Notes: generated from the letters alone by a model not told the origin. A DNA stretch of 64,000 nucleotides from Lutibacter oricola (GCF_900106565.1 NZ_FNNJ01000001.1:682001-746000); one strand, 5' to 3'; counted from the stretch's first letter, positions 52,765-62,079 are shown. Translations and numbers: made by a program.

Positions 52765-53751
52765 ATGAGATTTTTTTTAATAATAGCTTCATTTTTAGTG
52801 TTTATATCTTGTCAGCCACAAGGTAGCGAATTACAAGTTTTAACTGGTAATGCAATTGGTACTACTTTTTCTATAAGATATTTAGGAGATTCAATTCCTA
52901 ATTTTGAAAAAAAGGTAGATAGTTTAATTGAAAAAGTAAATAAATCTACTTCTACATATATTCCTAGTTCAGATATTTCTAAAATAAATAAAGGAGATTC
53001 AACTGTAGTTATTGATGCTTATTTTAAAGAAGTTTTTGAAAAATCGAATAGAATTTATAAAGAGACTAATGGTGATTTTGACCCAACGGTTGGAGTTTTA
53101 GTAAATGCGTGGGGTTTTGGACCTGAAGATAAATTGGAAAATTTAGATTCTATAAAAATTAAAAATTTATTAAAATTTGTAGGTTTTAATAAGGTTGTAT
53201 TAAACAATAACAAAATTAAAAAGCAGTATTCACAAATTTATTTTGATTTTAACGCTATTGGAAAAGGATATTTAGTAGATGTTGTTGGTAGGTTGTTTGA
53301 GGCTTATGATGTTGAAAATTATTTGGTTGAAATTGGTGGAGAAATTAGAGCAAGAGGTGTAAATCATAAAAATATTCCTTGGAGAATTGCTATTGAAGAA
53401 CCAAATTTTGATGGAACACGCTCGTATGCTACAACAATTGGTTTAGAAAATGAATCTATTGCAACATCTGGAAATTATAGAAAATTTAGAGTTGATGAGA
53501 ACGGTAAAAAGTTTGTTCATACAATAAATGCAAAAACAGGTTATGCTACGGAAAGTAATTTGCTTAGTGCCTCAGTTATTTTAAAGGGAGATTGCGCAGA
53601 TGTTGATGGTTATGCAACTGCTTTTATGGCTATGGGATTAGAAAAAACAAAAGCATTTTTAAAAGAGCATAAAGAGCTAAAAGCATTTCTAATTTTTATG
53701 AATAATAAAGGAGAATTGGAAACTTTTGCTTCAGAAGGATTGAAAGAATAA
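52765..53751 (+). CDS. apbE: FAD:protein FMN transferase (lipoprotein)
   Basis: 328 residues, lipoprotein signal with Cys16 (LVFISC), so it acts in the periplasm. Marks: GNAIGTTFSIRY, STYIPSSDISKIN, TNGDFDPTVGVLVNAWGFG, YFDFNAIGKGYLVDVV, YLVEIGGEIRARG and VHTINAKTGYAT. It splits FAD and links FMN to the Thr of NqrC and NqrB, whose operon ends 2.4 kb upstream, which explains its position here. Confidence 0.95.
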   Translation: MRFFLIIASFLVFISCQPQGSELQVLTGNAIGTTFSIRYLGDSIPNFEKKVDSLIEKVNKSTSTYIPSSDISKINKGDSTVVIDAYFKEVFEKSNRIYKETNGDFDPTVGVLVNAWGFGPEDKLENLDSIKIKNLLKFVGFNKVVLNNNKIKKQYSQIYFDFNAIGKGYLVDVVGRLFEAYDVENYLVEIGGEIRARGVNHKNIPWRIAIEEPNFDGTRSYATTIGLENESIATSGNYRKFRVDENGKKFVHTINAKTGYATESNLLSASVILKGDCADVDGYATAFMAMGLEKTKAFLKEHKELKAFLIFMNNKGELETFASEGLKE

Positions 53752-53752
53752 T

Positions 53753-54514
53753 TTATTTAGTGCACACAGGTAAAATTTCACCTTTTACCAAACAGTATTT
53801 TTTTATTGTTTCTTCTGAAATACTAGCTGAATAATCAACTTCTTCAACATTAAAACCTGCAGAACGTAGCCTATTAAAATAATCTCGACCATAAACTCTA
53901 ACGTGGTCGTATTGCCCAAAATGTTTAGCTCTTTTTTCAGGAGAAGTTATGCTAAAATCTTCGTAAGTGGTTTCTCGTTCAAGCTCTTGCGGAATTTGGA
54001 ATATTCCAAAACCTCCGGGTTTTAAAACACGATATAATTCACTCATTGCTTTAGCATCATCTATAATATGTTCTAAAACGTGATTACAAAAAACAACATC
54101 AAAACTATTATCTTCAAAAGGTAAATTGCAAATGTCTGCTTTTACATCTGCTATTGGCGAATACAAATCTGCTGTAATATAATCTAGATTTTTTTGTTGT
54201 TTAAACAATTTTAAAAAGCATTGTTCAGGAGCAATATGTAGCACTTTTTTTTCTGAAGCAAAAAAATCTGTTTCATTTTTTAAATACAACCAAAGTAAAC
54301 GGTGTCGTTCTAAAGAAAGTGTACTAGGTGAAAGTACATTTATACGTTGGGTGCCATAACCATATGGTAAAAATTTTCGAAAACTTTTTCCATCAATAGG
54401 ATCGGTAAAAGTTGTTCCTTTCAAAAATAAAGCAATAACTGGGCGTACCCAATAGCTAGCTTTAATTAGAATTGGTCTTGGTATATGGTTGAGTATAAAT
54501 TTAAATAACTTCAT
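53753..54514 (-). CDS. class I SAM-dependent methyltransferase
   Basis: 253 residues. Rossmann-like methyltransferase: VLHIAPEQCFLKLF in place of the G-rich SAM loop, DYITADLYSPIADVKADICNLPFEDNSFDVVFCNHVLEHI (seen in parts: ITADLYS, ADICNLPFED, CNHVLEHI) and LKPGGFGIFQIP. The atypical IAPE motif is shared with a subgroup often found near polysaccharide or glycan genes; substrate unknown. 6 bases after map. Confidence 0.82.
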   Translation of the reverse strand: MKLFKFILNHIPRPILIKASYWVRPVIALFLKGTTFTDPIDGKSFRKFLPYGYGTQRINVLSPSTLSLERHRLLWLYLKNETDFFASEKKVLHIAPEQCFLKLFKQQKNLDYITADLYSPIADVKADICNLPFEDNSFDVVFCNHVLEHIIDDAKAMSELYRVLKPGGFGIFQIPQELERETTYEDFSITSPEKRAKHFGQYDHVRVYGRDYFNRLRSAGFNVEEVDYSASISEETIKKYCLVKGEILPVCTK

Positions 54515-54520
54515 TAAAAA

Positions 54521-55324
54521 TTATTGTCTAAACTCGTCTTCTTCATTTGTTTTAATACCTAAAGCTTCGTTTACGTATTTAAAAGTTGAAAGTAATTCTG
54601 GTTTACCGTTTACTATAGCAACATCGTGTTCGAAATGAGCACTTGGCTTGTTATCTTTAGTTAAAATTGTCCAACCATCTTTAAGTTGATTAATTCTATG
54701 TGTACCTAAATTTACCATTGGTTCAATAGCTACAACCATACCTTCAGTAAATTTTTTTCCTCTACCTCTTCTTCCGTAGTTTGGCATTTCAGGGTCTTCG
54801 TGCATAGTTCTACCTAAACCGTGGCCAACTAATTCTCGAACAATTCCATAGCCGTGTTTTTCGCAGTAGTTTTGAATTGCAAAACCAACATCTCCAACTC
54901 TGTTACCAGCTTTAAATTCTCTAATACCTTCGTATAAACTTTCTTTGGTTACTTGTAATAATTTTTTAGTTTCTGGAGCTACTTCACCTACTTCAAAAGT
55001 ATAAGCGTGGTCGCCGTAGAAACCATTTTTTAAAGCGCCACAATCAATTGAGATTATATCACCTTCAACTAAAGGTTTATCGTTTGGAATACCATGTACT
55101 ACTTGTGCATTAGGACTCATACAAAGCGTGTTAGGAAAATCATACAAACCTAAAAATCCAGGTACAGCACCTTCAGCTCTTATAAATTCTTCAGCAAGTT
55201 TATCTAAATGTAAAGTGGTTATACCAGGTTTAACTTCTTTAGCTAACATTCCTAAAGTTTTAGACACAATTAATGCACTTTCACGCATTAATTCAATTTC
55301 CTCACGAGTTTTTATTACAATCAT
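54521..55324 (-). CDS. map: type I methionine aminopeptidase
   Basis: 267 residues. Removes the N-terminal Met from nascent proteins. Metal ligands lie in VHGIPNDKPLVEGDIISIDCG, YGDHAYTF, VGHGLGRTMHEDPEMPNYG and VVAIEPMVNLG and HFEHDVAIV. First gene of a unit with the methyltransferase. Confidence 0.96.
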   Translation of the reverse strand: MIVIKTREEIELMRESALIVSKTLGMLAKEVKPGITTLHLDKLAEEFIRAEGAVPGFLGLYDFPNTLCMSPNAQVVHGIPNDKPLVEGDIISIDCGALKNGFYGDHAYTFEVGEVAPETKKLLQVTKESLYEGIREFKAGNRVGDVGFAIQNYCEKHGYGIVRELVGHGLGRTMHEDPEMPNYGRRGRGKKFTEGMVVAIEPMVNLGTHRINQLKDGWTILTKDNKPSAHFEHDVAIVNGKPELLSTFKYVNEALGIKTNEEDEFRQ

Positions 55325-55345
55325 TAAAATAGTTTATTAATTGTG

Positions 55346-55353
55346 CAAAGGTA
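55346..55353 (-). promoter_or_regulatory. -7 box for map
   Basis: TACCTTTG on the minus strand, 22 bases upstream of the ATG at 55324. Confidence 0.5.
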
Positions 55354-55487
55354 AATCAAAAAAAGAAATAAAATGCAAGTACATTAGATTATGATAGTAT
55401 TGCAATAAGTTTAAAAAATATAACTTTAAACAGTGTTTTATTGCTAAATTGTGATTAAATTTAGTTTTTAACTTTCAAATATATATT

Positions 55488-56756
55488 ATGTATAAAGCTG
55501 TAACTGCTGAAGAGGCCGTAAAAATTATAAAATCTGACGATAGAGTGTATATACAAGCTGCCGCAGCTGCTCCGCAAGAATTAATAAATGCGATGTCTGC
55601 GAGACACGAAGAACTTAGAAATGTTGAAGTTTGCCATTTGCATATTGAAGGAGAAACTCCTTATGCAGACCCAAAATATAGAGATAGTTTTCATGTAAAT
55701 TCTTTTTTTATTGGAAAAAATGTACGACACACTATTAAAGCAGGAAATGGGTCATACACTCCGGTTTTTTTAAGTGAAGTACCAAATTTATTTAAAAGAA
55801 ATGTGTTGCCGGTAGATGTTGCTTTAATTCAAGTTTCTACACCAGATAAGCATGGGTATTGTTCTTTAGGTGTTTCTGTTGAAGCAACTTTAGCAGCTAT
55901 TGATAATGCAAAACATGTAATTGCACAAATAAATTCATATATGCCACGTGTGCATGGAGAAGGAATTATTCATATATCTGAATTAGATACTTTTGTTGAA
56001 GTAAATAATCCAATTCATGAGTTTATTATTCCGGCACCAACTGATATTGAAAATACAATAGGTGATTATATTGCTGAATTAATAGAAGACAGAAGTACGC
56101 TGCAAATGGGAATTGGAACTATTCCTAACGCTGTATTATCTCGTTTAGGAAACCATAAAGATTTAGGTTTGCATACCGAAATGTTTTCGGATGGGGTTAT
56201 AGATTTAATTTTAAAAAATGTAATTAATGGTAATTATAAAGGCTTAGGGCGTGGTAGAGCGTTAACTACGTTTTTAGCTGGATCGCAACGTTTGTATGAT
56301 TATGTGGATGACAATCCGTTTGTAGAAGCTAGATCTTGCGATTATGTAAATGATGTTGCTAATATTCGTCAAAATCCAAAAATGGTTGCAATAAACTCAG
56401 CTATTCAAGTTGATTTAACAGGCCAAGTTTGTGCAGATTCTATTGGAAATAGAATGTATAGTGGTGTTGGTGGTCAAATGGATTTTATTAGAGGTGCTAG
56501 TTTAAGTGAAGGTGGAAAAGCAATAATTGCAATGCCTTCTTTAACAAATAAAGGAGTGAGTAGAATTGTACCTTCGCTTTATAAAGGAGCTGGAGTTGTT
56601 ACAACTCGAGCACATGTTCAATACATAGTTACAGAATATGGAGTTGCAAATATGTATGGAAAAACAATTAAACAAAGGGTTCAAGAACTTGTAAAAATTG
56701 CGCATCCAGACCATAGAGAAGAAATAGATAAGGCATATTATGAAGCAACACATTAA
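55488..56756 (+). CDS. acetyl-CoA hydrolase/transferase family protein
   Basis: 422 residues, family I-like CoA-transferase related to 4-hydroxybutyrate and succinyl-CoA:acetate CoA-transferases. Marks: LQMGIGTIPNAVLSRL, LGLHTEMFSDGVIDL (catalytic Glu of the HTEM loop), GGQMDFIRGASLSEGGKAI and VTEYGVANMYGKT. It moves CoA between short-chain acids in the cytoplasm. Exact substrate not readable. Monocistronic. Confidence 0.9.
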   Translation: MYKAVTAEEAVKIIKSDDRVYIQAAAAAPQELINAMSARHEELRNVEVCHLHIEGETPYADPKYRDSFHVNSFFIGKNVRHTIKAGNGSYTPVFLSEVPNLFKRNVLPVDVALIQVSTPDKHGYCSLGVSVEATLAAIDNAKHVIAQINSYMPRVHGEGIIHISELDTFVEVNNPIHEFIIPAPTDIENTIGDYIAELIEDRSTLQMGIGTIPNAVLSRLGNHKDLGLHTEMFSDGVIDLILKNVINGNYKGLGRGRALTTFLAGSQRLYDYVDDNPFVEARSCDYVNDVANIRQNPKMVAINSAIQVDLTGQVCADSIGNRMYSGVGGQMDFIRGASLSEGGKAIIAMPSLTNKGVSRIVPSLYKGAGVVTTRAHVQYIVTEYGVANMYGKTIKQRVQELVKIAHPDHREEIDKAYYEATH

Positions 56757-56781
56757 TTTGTGTTTAGTTTTTAAAATAAAT

Positions 56782-56817
56782 AAAATGGTTTCTAATTTTT
56801 TTAGAGGCCATTTTTTA
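56782..56817. terminator. terminator shared by the CoA-transferase and the usher-like operon
   Basis: AAAATGG..TCTA pairs with TAGA..CCATTTT with two G-T pairs, and T-runs. It lies between convergent stops. Confidence 0.6.
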
Positions 56818-57285
56818 TAAGCTAATTACAGTATAAATAATTTCTGTAGAATATGTTTCTGCAGGTATTGTTACGCTTAATCCAGAAATTTTATATTGTA
56901 ATTTAATATTACTTTGTTTACCGATAGTTTCAAAAAATAAATTTGAGTAATTGGTAACTTCTTGATATTGTTTTCCTGTAGAATTTCCGTGAGTATTTGA
57001 AGTTATCTTTACTTCTAAGTTTAAATTAGAATGCCAGTTAAAATCTGCTTTATGCACAAATACTTTAAAGCGTGTATATTTTCTGTTATACCAACTATTT
57101 GGAATAGGTGAAACCGTAAGTCTAGTTTGGTTTGTTTTACTTTCATAATAAGGAGCATAATCGTTTCCTGCAATAGAAATATCGGTTACACTTAGAGTTT
57201 TATTCCAATTTCCAGAAACTTTTATCTTTTGAGAAAAAACAGACGTTGAAATTAATATTAGCAATACGTAAATTATGTTTTTCAT
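56815..57285 (-). CDS. secreted small subunit-like protein, last gene of the usher-like operon
   Basis: 156 residues, signal peptide ending SVFSQ, mature part all-beta. The C-terminus LQYKISGLSVTIPAETYSTE followed by IIYTVISL follows the pattern of pilin or spore-coat-U-like subunits, in which a final alternating strand lies after an IPAxxY turn. Its start overlaps the stop of the gene before it (one base). I infer an exported subunit or tip protein; no family recognised. Confidence 0.65.
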   Translation of the reverse strand: MKNIIYVLLILISTSVFSQKIKVSGNWNKTLSVTDISIAGNDYAPYYESKTNQTRLTVSPIPNSWYNRKYTRFKVFVHKADFNWHSNLNLEVKITSNTHGNSTGKQYQEVTNYSNLFFETIGKQSNIKLQYKISGLSVTIPAETYSTEIIYTVISL

Positions 57286-57827
57286 TAGAAATCTGTTAAG
57301 GTTAAACTAATTGTTAATACTTGACTGTTGTTTCTGTTTAATAGCTTATAGTCATAAATATCTAGTAGATATGTAATTTTATATCCGTTATTTGTTCCTG
57401 ATCCAGTGTAAGCACCTCCAATATCAGATATTATAGTTTGGGAACTTTTATTTAATGAAACAATATTAGTTTTTACACCTAATTGCCCTTTGCCGTTGCC
57501 AGTATAATTGTCTGTTTTTAATTTTAACTCTATTCCATTAGGTATATTTCCATCCTCTATTTTAACCAGTAAGTTTCTTTTTGAAGAGCTGTTAGATATA
57601 GCTGAAGTAAAGTTTATCCATTTTTCATTATTAACAGAAGTAGTTTTTACTTTGTCTCCAGAAAAATCTGGGCTACCTAAATTTAACATAACTGTAGAAT
57701 TGTTTGGCTCAATACTTAGCAATGCAATTTCTTTCAATTTGAAAGATGCGTTTTTACTTTCAACATTTTTTTGGCTATAGCCTAAAAATGAATTTAAAAC
57801 AATTATATATATAATTTTTTTTATCAT
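57285..57827 (-). CDS. secreted subunit-like protein, paralogue of the gene at 61461
   Basis: 180 residues, signal peptide ending FLGYSQ. It shares order and motifs with the 188-residue protein at 61461-62027: W-x-N-[FY]-[TS]-S before the middle, VKIEDGNIPNGIELKL, YTGNGKGQLG, ISDIGGAYTGSGTNNGYKIT, and a final hydrophobic strand ILTISLTLT-type. All-beta, probably an extracellular subunit. Four-base overlap with the barrel gene before it. Confidence 0.7.
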   Translation of the reverse strand: MIKKIIYIIVLNSFLGYSQKNVESKNASFKLKEIALLSIEPNNSTVMLNLGSPDFSGDKVKTTSVNNEKWINFTSAISNSSSKRNLLVKIEDGNIPNGIELKLKTDNYTGNGKGQLGVKTNIVSLNKSSQTIISDIGGAYTGSGTNNGYKITYLLDIYDYKLLNRNNSQVLTISLTLTDF

Positions 57828-60541
57828 AGTTTAAAAGTTTTTTTACTCTTTTTAAGTCTTCTGTTTTTTGTAGCGGCATTAAATTCTACATTAGTAGTTT
57901 CATCTGGTTTAATAATAATATTTTTTATAGGTTTTGTAAATGTAAAATCTTTGGCTAAAGATTTAATAATTAACTCAACTCTCCATTCACCAGGTACTAA
58001 TTTATTAAATGTAAATTGCCCTTTAGCATTGGTTTGTGTTAAAAACTTAGTGTCTTTATTTGAAATTTTTACAACAACTCTAGGTAGCTTTTTTTCAAAT
58101 TTAGAAGATCTAGTTGATTTAATTTCTTTTAAATTAATTACACCATTTAAGCTACCTGTTTTGCCAACATTCAATTCTATATAGGATTCTTTATTTGGAG
58201 CTATGTTAATTTTTAATGGTGTACGCTCTACAATTATTTTATTTTTTGGTAAACTTGATTGTGCAACAGTTAATGAATATTGATTAGGAACCAGGTTATA
58301 AAAAATAAATTCCCCTTTTTTATTTGTAACTGCGGCTTTACTTTCTAAAGAAATAAGAATTCCTTCTAGGTTCTCATTGTCTTTAGATATTATTTTTCCC
58401 TTTAAACTTCCTTTAGTTTTATCTTTAGAAAGAGGAGTGTTAATAATTAAATTATACGACGCACTTAAAAAGAGTTCTTTGTTTTTAGTGCTAGTTTGAG
58501 AAGGTAAACTAGCTTGTGAAGCTGAAAAACTAAAGCGATGGTTATTATTATAATTATATTGAATTTGCGCTTCTAAAAAGCTTTGAGCATCTGCTTCTAA
58601 CTCATCTATTGCATAATCATTTCTGTAAAATAAGCTTAAATTTAGTTTGTTTTTTAGTTGGTATTGAATGTTTCCTCCATAGTAAATAGAGCTTTGTATA
58701 TTGTTTGTTGTAGAGTTTCTACTAGTATATTCGTAGTTAGCGGAAAGGCTAATGTTTAAATTTTTAAAAATTGAATAAGATATATCTGCTGTACTATAAA
58801 AAGCCGTAGTTTCATCTGCATTTTCAATAAGTAAATTTTGAGTAGTTCCATAACTGTTTGAAAGTTGTAAACTGTAATTGTTCATTTTCAGTTTTGAATA
58901 AAATATACTAATTAAATTTTCTTTAAAATGAAATTTTTTTGGTTCTAACCTATCTTCTTTTTTTCTATAGCTGGCACCAAGTTTTAATCCGTTAGTTCTA
59001 TTTAGTTTATAATTTATTCCAACTTTATAATTTTCTATTATTGGTGACGAGTTGTAGTTTATTTCATCTCTCTCAGGATTTATAGACCTATAAATACCGC
59101 TAGAGTGTAAGTTTATTTTATTTAATAGTTGGTAATTAATAAGTGTTGTAAAGGATTTACTATTTCTTAAATAGCCTTTAAAGTCTTTATCAGAATATTG
59201 TATTGAGTTTACCCATTGTAGTTTTCGTTTATTATAAAAAGAGTCGAAAGAGAGTCCAAACCCATTTGTTAAATCGTTGTTTTCAAAAGCAACTTCACCA
59301 GTTACTTTAAAGTATTTAGCAGCATACGTAGAAGACAAACTGTAAATTTGAGATTTTAGTGATATGTCATTTTCTAGAATAGTTCTATTAATTAGCCCAA
59401 ATTTAATAAGCGATTTTTCGGATAAACTCCATTGAATATCACCACCAAATATTCCGGATATTCTATCTGTAAATCGAGGCTCAAGGAAAAAAACAGAAGC
59501 GTTTGATTTTGCAAAATTGTAAGTTATAATTGAGCCTCTACCATTTCTAGATGCTTCAGAAATATTTGATAATGTATAAGAAACGTCACCAGCGTTAACT
59601 TCTAATTTTTTAGATTTATAAAGTATGTTGTACTGGTCATACTCACCAAATCTAACGAGCTTTGGTTGATTAGGGCCAGAATATGAGAAATTTAAATAAT
59701 GGTTGTGCTTTCTATCTAAAAAACCTGAGCCGCTTACATTATATTTAAAAGCATTAATAGTTTCATCACCGTTTAAATAATTAAATACTGTAGCTATTGA
59801 AATAGGGTATCTATGATATAAATCTGGTTTTTTTGTGCTGTTTGGGTAAACTGTAATTGGTGTTCTATTAGAAAATTTTATTCCTGAAGACGCTACTTGT
59901 GCGCTTAAAACATTTAAAGCTAACGTTTTGCTAAAAGGAGTAAATGGCACTGCTTGTACAACTGTTACAACAGCAGAAGAATCAGGGCTAAGTGTAATAT
60001 GGGTAGGTTTAACGCTTATACTTCGTGATGATTCTAATTGAATGTTTTCAGCACTATTACCTTTGTTAGTAACGGTATATTTACAAGTAAAATCTTTTTC
60101 AAATCTAAGGTATTTGGGAGATTCTAAAGGTGTAATATCTAGGTTAAAAATTTTATCAACCTCTAAATTTATTTTGAAATTAGCAACAGGTTTTTCTTCA
60201 ATATTTGCAATAATTTCAATGTTAAAATTTTCAGCTTTGCAATATTTATCTACAGAAAAAGAAAATATAATATTTTTTTTTCCTGAAGCAGCTATTGTCT
60301 TTGTTTTTGATGCTAAAATTGGTTTAAATTGATTTGGTAAATTATAAACAAAATTCAATTTAATAGGTTTATTTGAGGGGTTTAGAACTTCAAATAATAT
60401 AGTGTAATGTTTACCAGGTTTTATTTTTTTTAATTTAGTTTTTGAATTTATGGTAATGGTTGATGATTGAGGTAAACAAATATTAACAGCAAAAAAAAGA
60501 ACAAATAGTAAAGGTGTTATTTTATATGATAATAAATTCAC
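57824..60541 (-). CDS. usher-like outer-membrane beta-barrel with Ig-like domains
   Basis: 905 residues. Signal peptide (ending FAVNICLPQ), two N-terminal Ig-like domains of the NEW3 type (about 25-120: GKHYTILFEVLNPSNKPIKL; about 130-240: FTCKYTVTNKGNSAENIQLE), a central barrel (about 250-700) with many alternating strands and LEVNAGDVSYTLSN, then two C-terminal regulatory-like beta domains (LKGKIISKDNENLEGILISL and LPRVVVKISNKDTKFLTQTN). I infer a channel for the small secreted proteins beside it, by analogy with fimbrial ushers. No clear homology to FimD-type ushers was seen. Overlaps the next gene by 4 bases. Confidence 0.68.
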   Translation of the reverse strand: MNLLSYKITPLLFVLFFAVNICLPQSSTITINSKTKLKKIKPGKHYTILFEVLNPSNKPIKLNFVYNLPNQFKPILASKTKTIAASGKKNIIFSFSVDKYCKAENFNIEIIANIEEKPVANFKINLEVDKIFNLDITPLESPKYLRFEKDFTCKYTVTNKGNSAENIQLESSRSISVKPTHITLSPDSSAVVTVVQAVPFTPFSKTLALNVLSAQVASSGIKFSNRTPITVYPNSTKKPDLYHRYPISIATVFNYLNGDETINAFKYNVSGSGFLDRKHNHYLNFSYSGPNQPKLVRFGEYDQYNILYKSKKLEVNAGDVSYTLSNISEASRNGRGSIITYNFAKSNASVFFLEPRFTDRISGIFGGDIQWSLSEKSLIKFGLINRTILENDISLKSQIYSLSSTYAAKYFKVTGEVAFENNDLTNGFGLSFDSFYNKRKLQWVNSIQYSDKDFKGYLRNSKSFTTLINYQLLNKINLHSSGIYRSINPERDEINYNSSPIIENYKVGINYKLNRTNGLKLGASYRKKEDRLEPKKFHFKENLISIFYSKLKMNNYSLQLSNSYGTTQNLLIENADETTAFYSTADISYSIFKNLNISLSANYEYTSRNSTTNNIQSSIYYGGNIQYQLKNKLNLSLFYRNDYAIDELEADAQSFLEAQIQYNYNNNHRFSFSASQASLPSQTSTKNKELFLSASYNLIINTPLSKDKTKGSLKGKIISKDNENLEGILISLESKAAVTNKKGEFIFYNLVPNQYSLTVAQSSLPKNKIIVERTPLKINIAPNKESYIELNVGKTGSLNGVINLKEIKSTRSSKFEKKLPRVVVKISNKDTKFLTQTNAKGQFTFNKLVPGEWRVELIIKSLAKDFTFTKPIKNIIIKPDETTNVEFNAATKNRRLKKSKKTFKL

Positions 60542-60571
60542 TCAGTTTATTAGACTATTTGTAATAAATAA

Positions 60572-61354
60572 TTATTTTTCGAATTCAATGTCTATGGCGT
60601 ACATATCTTCGCCATAATCGGCAACAATTACACCTGTATAATTTCCTTTTGGTAAGGTGGATATATCTAGCGTAAATACTTTGCAGCTTTTTGGGTATAT
60701 TTTTTTGAATTTTACTTCTTGTTTGCCTTTTTGTTCACCTTCTTCATTAAAAACTTCTAAAACTATTGTTGGTTCAACATAAAAAGCACCTAAGTTTTGT
60801 GCTTCAACAGCTATAGAAACAGGAACATTGTTTTCATCTTTATCAATTTTTATATCGAAAAATTCAAGCTCCGAACTTGTTTTATCATTAACATCAGCAA
60901 TTAGTTGAATTCCGTATCTAATTTTAGATTGTAATTTTACGCTGTAATCTAAAGAATCTTCTTTAATAGGTTCTTCAACTTCAATCATTAATACACCCCA
61001 GTAAGATCCTAATAAGGAAGAGTCGCTAGGTATTTTTAGTGTGTATATTAATTCATATTCTTCTTTTCCTTGAAGTACATATTCGTTAATTTCTGTTGAA
61101 ACCCATTTTTCAATAGATTTATTGTGGGTAGTTTTGTTTGTTAAAACAGTTTCTTCTCCACAATTTTGAAATAAGTCATTAAAATAAATAATAACTCTTT
61201 GTTCAGATTCTTTGGTGTTTTTGAGTTTAATTATTCCAGTAACTACATCTCCAGACTTAGTTTTGTGTGTATGAGTTAATCCGTTAAGGATAATTACATT
61301 GGAAAATGTTTGTTGAAATAATAATAGGGTAATTATTAATAGAAGGTTTTTCAT
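60572..61354 (-). CDS. chaperone-like Ig-fold periplasmic protein
   Basis: 260 residues. Signal peptide MKNLLLIITLLLFQQTFSN, then two Ig-like domains. Domain one carries KSGDVVTGIIKLKNTKESEQRV and ends with LGSYWGVLMIEVEEP; domain two has EVEAQNLGAFYVEPTI-type strands (VEAQNLGAFYVEP) and ends LPKGNYTGVIVADYGEDMYA. Two Ig domains and no anchor fit a periplasmic chaperone, as in chaperone-usher systems, and the SYWGV segment recalls proteins tied to WxL surface proteins. Placed 30 bases before the usher-like gene. Family not established. Confidence 0.65.
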   Translation of the reverse strand: MKNLLLIITLLLFQQTFSNVIILNGLTHTHKTKSGDVVTGIIKLKNTKESEQRVIIYFNDLFQNCGEETVLTNKTTHNKSIEKWVSTEINEYVLQGKEEYELIYTLKIPSDSSLLGSYWGVLMIEVEEPIKEDSLDYSVKLQSKIRYGIQLIADVNDKTSSELEFFDIKIDKDENNVPVSIAVEAQNLGAFYVEPTIVLEVFNEEGEQKGKQEVKFKKIYPKSCKVFTLDISTLPKGNYTGVIVADYGEDMYAIDIEFEK

Positions 61355-61373
61355 ATGTAGGGTATTTTTAATA

Positions 61374-61381
61374 CAAACTTA
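61374..61381 (-). promoter_or_regulatory. -7 box before the chaperone-like gene
   Basis: TAAGTTTG on the minus strand, full match to TAnnTTTG, 20 bases upstream of the ATG at 61354. It lies after the hairpin, so downstream genes may have a separate start. Confidence 0.4.
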
Positions 61382-61415
61382 AGTAGTTTGATTATATAAA
61401 GATAAGTATAAACTT

Positions 61416-61447
61416 AAAAAGGTCCTTCATTTGAAGGACCTTTTTTT
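61416..61447 (-). terminator. hairpin between first subunit gene and chaperone-like gene
   Basis: AAAAAGGTCCTTCA with TGAAGGACCTTTTT is a near-perfect stem with T-runs on both strands, 14 bases after the subunit stop. On the minus strand it can end most transcripts after the first gene. Confidence 0.8.
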
Positions 61448-61460
61448 ATGTTTTTTAATT

Positions 61461-62027
61461 TTAATTGTCAGATAATGTGTAAACAATAGTAAGCGTTGTG
61501 GAATCATCAAAATCTAAAAAAGCATAAGAATTTGCCTCATCACTTTGAGCAATTTTATAAGTAAGGTTATGTCCCTTTTTTGCTCCGTTACCAGTGTAAG
61601 CACTTCCAATTCCTTCAATTATATTAGTTGCTTTTTTATCATTTAAAATTATTGGTTGTTCTACAACTTTTCCAATATGTCCTTCGCCATCTCCTAAATA
61701 TTTGTTTGCAGAAACCATTAGGTTAATTCCTTCAGGTACTTCACCATCTATAACCTGTACAGTAACATTTCTAGCTGAGTTATTTTTGGCAATAGAAGAA
61801 TAATTTAACCAAAGATCATTATTACTTTGATTAAGTTCTACTTTTTCACCAGCATCATTAGGTGCAGTTCCTTTTAATGAAATGGCATTTGAGTTTGTTG
61901 AATTAATTTCTAAATGAGCAACAGTATTTAAATTAATTGTTAAAGTGTGGGAGTCTGTCTCAGTTTGGGATACTGAATTTGTTATACTAAATAACAATAC
62001 AGCTATTAGTAAGTGTAGGGGTTTCAT
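61461..62027 (-). CDS. secreted subunit-like protein, first gene of the usher-like operon
   Basis: 188 residues, signal peptide ending NSVSQ. Motifs in order: TLTINLNTVAHLEINS, DLWLNYSSIAKNNSARNVTV, VIDGEVPEGINLMVSANKYL (20 residues), GDGEGHIG, IIEGIGSAYTGNGAKKGHNL and the last strand TTLTIVYTLSDN. All-beta and Cys-free. It has its own promoter, a downstream hairpin and a paralogue at 57285, all consistent with an abundant structural subunit. Confidence 0.72.
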   Translation of the reverse strand: MKPLHLLIAVLLFSITNSVSQTETDSHTLTINLNTVAHLEINSTNSNAISLKGTAPNDAGEKVELNQSNNDLWLNYSSIAKNNSARNVTVQVIDGEVPEGINLMVSANKYLGDGEGHIGKVVEQPIILNDKKATNIIEGIGSAYTGNGAKKGHNLTYKIAQSDEANSYAFLDFDDSTTLTIVYTLSDN

Positions 62028-62079
62028 ATGTCTTTTTTTTGGGGTTTATACAATTGTTTAATAAAAAACGATTGTATAT

